Source: Bagarius yarrelli (lineage: Eukaryota > Chordata > Actinopteri > Siluriformes > Sisoridae). Taken from it: 64,000 bases of DNA. The stretch is taken from assembly GCA_005784505.1 (NCBI GenBank), contig VCAZ01000030.1, positions 3,138,736-3,202,735 of the forward strand, read 5' to 3'. A program made the position numbers and the translations under genes. Shown here piece after piece: positions 62,398-64,000 of the stretch. Every line of letters starts with the position of its first letter. Position 1 is the stretch's first letter. The notes under the pieces are model-generated. The model was not told the DNA's origin. It saw only the letters and a program-made list of their open reading frames with translations, and ran no database searches.

Positions 62398-63876
62398 ACA
62401 GATTGCAATTCATCACATCCCTGGTCAAGAGGTTGGTCATTTTTCACACACCACCGACACCAACGCACACAGTATTTCTTCTCTATTCTCATACACATGC
62501 CCTTACTGTTTTTAAATGCTAGAGTAATTGAATAGGACTGCTACCACATGGTAAGAACATCAATGTACCTAAACCCATTTATATATCAAACTGGACGTGT
62601 TCAACAGACTGCCATAGATTTTTTCCCTCATAGCTCTCGGATCAGCCAAAGGACTGTCTGTGTAATGCCTAATGGTAATGATAATGACTAAAGATACCAT
62701 TGTGTGGTTAAGTATGCCAGAGGCTCCACCCAGCATGCCCACCTGGCACCAGTTACAACAGAATAATCAGAGGGAAATTGAATTACTATGCATGCTTAAA
62801 GGGCAGGCCACCCAAGCGAGAAGGTTCACACACACACACACACACACACACTTTGTCTTAAATTATTTACGAGAACCTTTCATTGACATAAATATTAATG
62901 CTGCCAATTAATATTCTGCACTTAACTCTAACTATATCCTGAACCTTACAAAGCCAAAAGAACAAAAGAAAACCATTTGGCCCTTTAATTGTTTTACATA
63001 AAATATTTTTGGAATAAAAAGGCCCGGCAAAATGTCCCCACATGGTCAAAACTAGAGACAATCGGTCTGCGTTCAGATATAAATACATGGTAGGTTCCTC
63101 CAAGTGATTATTTTACTCAGGCATTTCCCTTACATATTTTCATATTTTATAAACAAAGAGGAACAGAATTATCTTGTAGAATAGATTAACGGTATAATAA
63201 TGAAACAGGAAAATAGCTGAGCTACAACTACAGAGGGAAATGAATGTATAAGCATTATATGAAATAAATAAATAAATAAATGTTATTCGTCTTTGTCTGT
63301 TGGTGAGTAGCTAGCAACCTAAGATTAAAATCTTTCCTAAAAACTCTCTAATTTTATCATCAGCAAGCGATAATAACAAATTTTATTACATTAAACTTTA
63401 TCTGCCGAATTCCTTTTATGATGTTTCATTTGCAATAGATTACAGTTTCATGAATTTCTGACATTTGTTGCATTAGTTAAGTTAGTTTAGTTACATAAAA
63501 CACACTTTCCATACATCTCACAACACAAGGGGGACCTAGAGACTGTCTGCTACCTCAGAGTTTCTAATAAAGATAGTAAAGGATGTATTTTTTGTGTTAT
63601 TTTTAAGAACCTAATCATTCTTTGTACACCACAGTAAACAGCCCTGTCATACACATTTTTTTTCTTTATAGGGTGACCCTCTCCCACATTCTCATATAAT
63701 GGATGAGGTAAGTAAAGCTGATGTCAGCTATTCGAATTAACCATTAACTGGCTTGCTACATTTCATATTATTTAGTTTTTATTTGGATCTCTTGTCTTTC
63801 TTTCATTTTCATTTTGTTTTACTTTGTCTTCTAGCTTGTATTTCCAGCAGCGTTCTCCGAGGGTCTGCAGCAATGG
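27804..63876 (+). CDS. dysf: Dysferlin (5' two thirds; 3' end beyond window)
   Basis: Multi-exon ferlin gene; 35 exons of the main transcript are listed separately. Including a disrupted exon 21, the frame covers about 1,303 of roughly 2,080 codons. Domains in order: C2A (exons 1-4), acidic/proline linker (5-6), C2B (7-10), FerI (10-12), C2C (12-16), FerA (about 20-23), FerB (24-25), nested DysF-N/DysF-C (26-30), C2D (31-34). It is dysferlin rather than myoferlin or otoferlin because residues and exon lengths follow human DYSF (88, 56, 92, 106 and 115 nt for exons 1-5) and the signature blocks match (GFEWDLKGVPLD, DDAIQFEVSIGNYGNKFD, GNWGTTGLTYPKFSD, FGVNRPTISC). Dysferlin is a tail-anchored vesicle and plasma-membrane protein that drives Ca2+-dependent membrane resealing in muscle. 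C2E-C2G and the transmembrane anchor lie past the right edge. Confidence 0.95.
28089..28141 (+). repeat. (TC)n microsatellite in dysf intron 1
   Basis: Pure TC run of about 26 units, 200 bp after exon 1. Confidence 0.95.
30030..30123 (+). CDS. dysf: dysf alternative first exon (v1-type C2A)
   Basis: ATG at 30030 inside intron 1, 94 nt, donor AGAG|gtaaga, phase 1 like canonical exon 1, so it can splice to exon 2 at 34471. It encodes MLRCVLQRATNL followed by a basic stretch and QSDPLASITFRG. This resembles human DYSF variant 1 (MLCCLLVRASNL...RRSDPVASLTFRG). The loop-1 aspartates of the canonical form are mostly replaced by basic or neutral residues. Human variant-1 C2A is reported to bind membranes without Ca2+; the same here is inference. 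The exon has no acceptor role, so a separate promoter just upstream is implied. Confidence 0.88.
31499..31727. mobile_element. 229-bp MITE in dysf intron 1
   Basis: Ends are inverted repeats: ggctctgtctgaaatcgcat at the left, and the right end (agtatgtgattttagacggg) is its reverse complement with few changes. Flanked by 'aag' on both sides, a possible 3-bp target duplication. No coding capacity. Confidence 0.75.
33315..33690 (+). mobile_element. Solo LTR-like sequence in dysf intron 1
   Basis: Starts tgtctcag and ends ctttgtgaca (TG...CA). It contains 'cctataaaaagg'-like promoter text (tctataaaaaggccc) and aaataaagcaactcgctggg near the end, as in fish gypsy LTRs. Neither internal region nor second LTR is present. 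Boundaries approximate. Confidence 0.6.
34471..34526 (+). CDS. dysf: dysf exon 2, C2A
   Basis: Acceptor ttattcag, donor GAG|gtcagt, 56 nt (same as human). Encodes SKKKTKVVKNNVNPVWNE, the C2A strand with the NPVWNE motif. Confidence 0.95.
34709..34800 (+). CDS. dysf: dysf exon 3, C2A
   Basis: Acceptor tatgtcag, donor ACAG|gtatgt, 92 nt (same as human). Encodes GFEWDLKGVPLD...VVVKDHEKMGRN; Asp and His in VKDHE form C2A loop 3. Confidence 0.95.
36013..36118 (+). CDS. dysf: dysf exon 4, C2A end
   Basis: Acceptor ttctgcag, donor TGGG|gtagga, 106 nt (same as human). Encodes FLGECRVSLRDVL...DTKRNTTG, closing C2A. Confidence 0.95.
37795..37865 (+). repeat. (CATC)n and L2-like fragment inside the hAT element
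   Basis: 'catccatccatcaatccatc', then 'aggggttcaccctgtacagg', a short piece of the L2-like family, nested in the hAT copy. Confidence 0.5.
37906..38148 (+). pseudogene. hAT transposase C-terminal remnant
   Basis: 81-codon frame with TYVCEKAFSNINNIKNKHCS and RLTDDSLQYCVKL, the hAT C-terminal dimerisation motif (Y-CE--FS-----K---RSRL-D--L). The rest of the transposase has been deleted. Confidence 0.8.
38978..39092 (+). CDS. dysf: dysf exon 5, linker
   Basis: Acceptor ctaccag, donor ACAG|gtatag, 115 nt (same as human). ATVTLQVSYIPPPG begins as the last C2A strand, then a proline-rich linker. Confidence 0.93.
39372..39589 (+). CDS. dysf: dysf exon 6, acidic/basic linker
   Basis: Acceptor tatgcag, donor CCAG|gtgtgt, 218 nt, about four codons longer than human. 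It encodes an acidic stretch (DEDTESMIMVEVAEEPEPAPG), then basic KKKKQQSNK and SNKPQDLQ leading into C2B. Composition is conserved, residues are not. Confidence 0.9.
39884..40012 (+). CDS. dysf: dysf exon 7, C2B
   Basis: Acceptor atgttcag, donor TGAG|gtaatg, 129 nt. VRVRIIEGRQLPGINIKP, then the C2B strands TVGGQTKRTRIKKGNNPFFDE. Confidence 0.95.
40182..40244 (+). CDS. dysf: dysf exon 8, C2B
   Basis: Acceptor ttccacag, donor AACA|gtaagc, 63 nt. SFFLNFFETPSDLFDEPIFI, near identical to the human exon. Confidence 0.94.
41031..41076 (+). repeat. Short tandem duplication in dysf intron 8
   Basis: 'tggtgatctggtggcctgcc' occurs twice in direct succession. Confidence 0.9.
41159..41209 (+). CDS. dysf: dysf exon 9, C2B
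   Basis: Acceptor tgttacag, donor TAAG|gtagca, 51 nt. VLDSKSLRTDSVIGEFK, the C2B loop 3 region. Confidence 0.94.
41405..41435 (+). CDS. dysf: dysf exon 10, C2B end
   Basis: Acceptor tttctcag, donor CACA|gtaagt, 31 nt, phase 1. LDVGMVYNEH, matching MDVGTIYREP of human. Confidence 0.9.
41615..41730 (+). CDS. dysf: dysf exon 11, FerI region
   Basis: Acceptor cataacag, donor ACCG|gtgagt, 116 nt. RHAILRKWLLLADPDDLCAG, then ARGYLKVSLIVLAAGDEPP. Confidence 0.94.
41822..41945 (+). CDS. dysf: dysf exon 12, FerI / C2C start
   Basis: Acceptor gtcctag, donor CAGA|gtgaga, 124 nt. The trailing A joins TG of the next exon as Met (Q|MDDA). Contains REDIEANLLRPAG and LKVYRAEDLPQ. Confidence 0.93.
42033..42136 (+). 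CDS. dysf: dysf exon 13, C2C
   Basis: Acceptor tttcaag, donor AATG|gtacaa, 104 nt. MDDAFMDGMKQFLGFDSN, then KNLVDPLVEINFAGKM. Confidence 0.94.
42644..42712 (+). CDS. dysf: dysf exon 14, C2C
   Basis: Acceptor ttttttag, donor TAGA|gtaaga, 69 nt. MCSKIVEKSANPQWNQCLTL. Confidence 0.94.
42805..42848 (+). CDS. dysf: dysf exon 15, C2C
   Basis: Acceptor tctgcag, donor ATTG|gttagt, 44 nt (same as human). FPSMCEKMRIRILDW, with Trp split across the junction. Confidence 0.93.
42975..43057 (+). CDS. dysf: dysf exon 16, C2C end
   Basis: Acceptor ctcctag, donor GAAG|gtaatc, 83 nt. WDRASHNDVIGTTHLSMSKI, then SAPGGEIE. Confidence 0.94.
43728..43753 (+). repeat. (AC)n microsatellite
   Basis: AC run in intron 16. 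Confidence 0.9.
43889..44083. mobile_element. 195-bp hAT-type MITE in dysf intron 16
   Basis: Inverted ends: left taggggtggtcagtcttggt, then 'cctggagggccggtgtcctg'; the right end reads back as caggggtgggcaatcctggt. Flanks ctatgggc (43881-43888) and ctataggc (44084-44091) are an 8-bp target duplication with one change. No coding capacity; a very common teleost family. Confidence 0.88.
44733..44765 (+). CDS. dysf: dysf exon 17 (candidate cassette exon)
   Basis: Acceptor gcattcag, donor ACCA|gtatgt, 33 nt, phase 1 on both sides, so it can be skipped without a frame change. It encodes about 11 residues (DDLPARNLRST). Human exon 17 is also a short in-frame, alternatively spliced exon in this place. 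The residues themselves are not conserved, so confidence is moderate. Confidence 0.7.
44959..45074 (+). CDS. dysf: dysf exon 18
   Basis: Acceptor ttttttag, donor CAAG|gtaaca, 116 nt. DDSLGFLPTFGPCYVNMYGS, then REFTAFSDPHEALNLGK. Confidence 0.94.
45344..45998. mobile_element. 655-bp element with 55-bp terminal inverted repeats, dysf intron 18
   Basis: Left arm 45344-45398 (caggtctgggtaaaccatgt...) and right arm 45944-45998 are reverse complements over 55 bp with roughly nine differences. The interior holds iterated 'cttgacttgg' text. No transposase seen and no clear target duplication, so boundaries may be slightly off. Confidence 0.7.
46458..46571 (+). CDS. dysf: dysf exon 19
   Basis: Acceptor tggtttag, donor GGAG|gtaaga, 114 nt. 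GEGVAYRGRVLLELTTKLCE, then LEDIHPDDLLVVE. Confidence 0.94.
46718..46895 (+). CDS. dysf: dysf exon 20
   Basis: Acceptor aatgcag, donor GATG|gtaaga, 178 nt, ends in phase 1. KFMRKRKYSLFAAFYSATLL, then DDAIQFEVSIGNYGNKFD, almost invariant in dysferlins. Confidence 0.95.
47340..47660 (-). repeat. L2-like repeat, internally duplicated with indels
   Basis: Reverse-orientation copy whose part 'tttactccaggtactccgg' to 'cataggagtaagt' appears a second time from about 47470 with many small insertions and deletions. It resembles unpolished long-read sequence and adjoins the broken exon 21. Confidence 0.6.
47660..47830 (+). repeat. Irregular A/T-rich tandem repeat
   Basis: Units like 'aaatctactaaatgataaat' repeated with variation, also at 47255-47325 upstream of the L2-like piece. 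Confidence 0.7.
47881..48075 (+). other. dysf: Scrambled remains of dysf exon 21
   Basis: The frame needs an exon of length 3n+2 here (exon 20 ends in phase 1, exon 22 starts in phase 0); human exon 21 would be about 125 nt. Only pieces are visible. TATTTTCTGCCCTGG (YFLPW) occurs at 47881, followed by GGAATGTGAAGCCT (GNVKP, shifted frame) and a TGTCATACTA piece. A second TTTCTGCCCTGGAGAA copy occurs at about 47936. ATGAATCACAGA and ACATGCTACTGG (like ISHR and NQLLG) occur at about 48018-48050. Stop codons and indels interrupt every frame. A faulty assembly patch is the simplest explanation. Confidence 0.6.
48184..48290 (+). CDS. dysf: dysf exon 22, FerA
   Basis: Acceptor tgtgttag, donor GCAG|gtaaaa, 107 nt. 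ESNLKLVQLELQSGGDQDKL, then VVKLLDDLISDC; aligns with human EAGLEQVHLALK...DELIAGC. Confidence 0.88.
49439..49634 (+). CDS. dysf: dysf exon 23, FerA
   Basis: Acceptor tggtttag, donor GGAG|gtgaga, 196 nt. It contains LDKALRRLRKVNLKQIEQAA, then LALKHGQETELSTVLEQAED; a helical region. Confidence 0.93.
50122..50176 (+). repeat. (CATT)n microsatellite at the exon 24 acceptor
   Basis: About thirteen catt units end roughly 10 nt before the exon 24 AG and occupy the branch-point region. Confidence 0.95.
50188..50334 (+). CDS. dysf: dysf exon 24, FerB
   Basis: Acceptor tcttcag, donor GAAG|gtatgc, 147 nt in frame. [20 protein letters not shown], then YCGKHCGQLQTVFMK; about three residues shorter than human near the CGK motif. 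Confidence 0.95.
50451..50582 (+). CDS. dysf: dysf exon 25, FerB
   Basis: Acceptor aatttag directly before TATCCT, donor AACA|gtaagt, 132 nt. YPQGGGEDRKIPAQLRVKIW, then FNQFSEGKLSVFAET. A second AG seven bases downstream would break the frame and is not used. Confidence 0.92.
51020..51265 (+). repeat. tRNA-derived SINE, family B
   Basis: 'ggtggctcaaatggttaagg' (box A), 'acacctggattcaag' (box B), 'aagacccttaacccttcctg', 'aatgcatttcattggctctg', and the tail 'gacaataaagttgaat'. Confidence 0.85.
51454..51620 (+). CDS. dysf: dysf exon 26, outer DysF-N
   Basis: Acceptor cctgcag, donor AAAC|gtaagt, 167 nt. YENQTKLALVGNWGTTGLTY, then SSGWAWAGDWFISPEKT. The Trp-rich motif marks the DysF domain. Confidence 0.96.
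51829..51943 (+). CDS. dysf: dysf exon 27, DysF
   Basis: Acceptor tgtccag, donor TGTG|gtgagc, 115 nt. LLYDVDAGHMTFMEEVFETQ, then LPGGQWIGMPEGYTDV. Confidence 0.95.
52090..52195 (+). CDS. dysf: dysf exon 28, inner DysF
   Basis: Acceptor gaaacag, donor CAGG|gtataa, 106 nt. NGEKSVPKDDIECPPGWTWE, then DEEWSKDLKRAVDDQ. Confidence 0.95.
52392..52534 (+). CDS. dysf: dysf exon 29, inner DysF
   Basis: Acceptor tgctcag, donor AAAG|gtacta, 143 nt. WEYGVTIPPDRRPKSWVPAE, then the basic RRRRWIRLRRRDL, a DysF-C signature. Confidence 0.95.
53317..53382 (+). repeat. (TG)n microsatellite at the exon 30 acceptor
   Basis: 24 pure TG units (53317-53364), then imperfect TG to about 53382, ending about 15 nt before the acceptor AG. 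Confidence 0.95.
53399..53572 (+). CDS. dysf: dysf exon 30, DysF-C
   Basis: Acceptor cccaacag directly after a long TG repeat, donor ACTG|gtaatg, 174 nt in frame. EGWEYASLLGWKFHLKQKKT, then FRRRRWRCRMEPLEKTGPAA. Confidence 0.94.
53573..55925. other. dysf intron 30, no further feature
   Basis: 2.35 kb, AT-rich, no recognised repeat or hidden exon. Confidence 0.5.
55926..56013 (+). CDS. dysf: dysf exon 31
   Basis: Acceptor caacag, donor GATA|gtaagg, 88 nt. GNVTDDKNDDKSVTTTFGVN, then RPTISCFFD. The TDDKNDDKS stretch aligns with human MDDKSEDS. Confidence 0.93.
56105..56182 (+). CDS. dysf: dysf exon 32, C2D start
   Basis: Acceptor gtttcag, donor TCAG|gtgagt, 78 nt. GTRYHLRCYLYQARNLLAMD, then KDSFS; the Asp pair of C2D loop 1. 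Confidence 0.95.
58425..58590 (+). repeat. Caatt-type interspersed repeat, partial
   Basis: 'ttcaattcagttttattgta' and 'cagaggaaccagacttcc' match parts of the 3745-4215 copy. Confidence 0.5.
58593..58785 (-). repeat. SINE family A
   Basis: Reverse copy from 'tctggcatttggctgacacc' to 'caacaccttaaccactgagc'. Confidence 0.8.
60283..60380 (+). repeat. (CTGT)n/(CTAT)n microsatellite
   Basis: Compound array CTGT-CTAT-CTGT in intron 32. Confidence 0.95.
60798..60979 (+). CDS. dysf: dysf exon 33, C2D
   Basis: Acceptor ctacacag, donor TTAT|gtgcgt, 182 nt. DPYAIVSFLHQSQRTVTIRN, then NPTWDQTLIFYEVEIFGDP and LYDQDTY. The full Ca2+-site set (DPY, YDQD) is present. Confidence 0.95.
61190..61425 (+). repeat. 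tRNA-derived SINE, family B
   Basis: Close to the 51020 copy: 'ggtagctcaaatggttaagg', 'cacctgggttcaagcccc', 'gagcaagacccttaaccctt', 'aatgcatttcatcagttctg'. It ends about 15 nt before the exon 34 acceptor. Confidence 0.85.
61441..61581 (+). CDS. dysf: dysf exon 34, C2D end
   Basis: Acceptor atttacag, donor TAAG|gtaaag, 141 nt. GADEFMGRSICQPTVVSSPR, then GELLAAFELIRRDK. A SINE ends just upstream of the acceptor. Confidence 0.94.
62320..62398 (+). repeat. (CTAT)n microsatellite
   Basis: About twenty units. Confidence 0.95.
62828..62852 (+). repeat. (CA)n microsatellite
   Basis: CA run in intron 34. Confidence 0.9.
63672..63707 (+). CDS. dysf: dysf exon 35 (linker, tentative)
   Basis: Acceptor tttatag, donor TGAG|gtaagt, 36 nt, phase 0 both sides. 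GDPLPHSHIMDE. It does not align clearly with the human linker, but both splice sites are strong and the frame is open. Confidence 0.65.
63835..63876 (+). CDS. dysf: dysf exon 36 (linker, tentative)
   Basis: Acceptor cttctag, donor ATGG|gtaaag, 42 nt, phase 0 both sides. LVFPAAFSEGLQQW. It belongs to the variable linker after C2D and is the last exon before the right edge. Confidence 0.62.
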
Positions 63877-64000
63877 GTAAAGTATTTACACACATTTAAA
63901 GAATAATATATTTTTCTTTTTTTTAATTTATTTTTCTAGTAAATACTAATACTAAATATTAAGTACTAAATTTGTATTGTAATTTTACCGCTTTTAATAT

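Larger units (their letters stand above)
61582..63671. other. dysf intron 34
   Basis: 2.1 kb with a CTAT array (62320-62398), a CA run (62828-62852) and otherwise unrecognised AT-rich sequence. Confidence 0.5.

Overview
The window is vertebrate genomic DNA, almost certainly from a teleost fish. Long GT-AG introns break up the genes, tetranucleotide and CA microsatellites are everywhere, and tRNA-derived SINEs plus hAT, Tc1 and gypsy-type fragments typical of fish fill the spaces. Some repeat families resemble those common in otophysan/catfish genomes, but I would not commit to a species.

Layout. Positions 1-20,900 hold no gene I can recognise. This part contains a CpG-richer block (about 1,600-3,400), a palindromic foldback element (4,427-4,714), a decayed LTR/gag fragment (about 6,120-6,900), a decayed Tc1-like transposon (about 8,775-9,560), SINEs and long microsatellites. 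Positions 20,937-23,394 (minus strand) carry a five-exon TRIM-type E3 ligase gene: RING, B-boxes and coiled coil. Its last exon encodes a complete DUSP domain of the USP4/USP11/USP15 type in place of the usual B30.2/SPRY. The exon phases join exactly and the reading frame stops at the end of the DUSP. This ubiquitin-ligase/deubiquitinase-accessory fusion is the most unusual thing in the window. Positions 27,804-63,876 (plus strand) carry the 5' two thirds of dysferlin (dysf), the ferlin of membrane repair. I can place 35 exons of the main transcript plus an alternative first exon at 30,030. The gene runs off the right edge before C2E-C2G and the membrane anchor.

The two genes are divergent, with 4.4 kb between their start codons. 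Nothing suggests they work together. Dysferlin acts in Ca2+-triggered vesicle patching of the sarcolemma. The TRIM-DUSP protein would act in ubiquitin signalling, perhaps antiviral as for many fish TRIMs, but that is inference.

Dysferlin is intact in every exon except exon 21. Only scrambled, partly duplicated fragments of exon 21 are seen, in a messy stretch (47,340-48,075) that looks more like a poorly polished assembly patch than real gene decay. Introns carry recognisable transposons: a 989-bp hAT element with a perfect 8-bp target duplication and a transposase remnant, a 195-bp hAT-type MITE, a 655-bp element with 55-bp terminal inverted repeats, a 229-bp MITE, a gypsy-type LTR and SINEs. 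Microsatellites sit directly against two splice acceptors. All calls were made by eye from sequence and remembered family features; no search was run.
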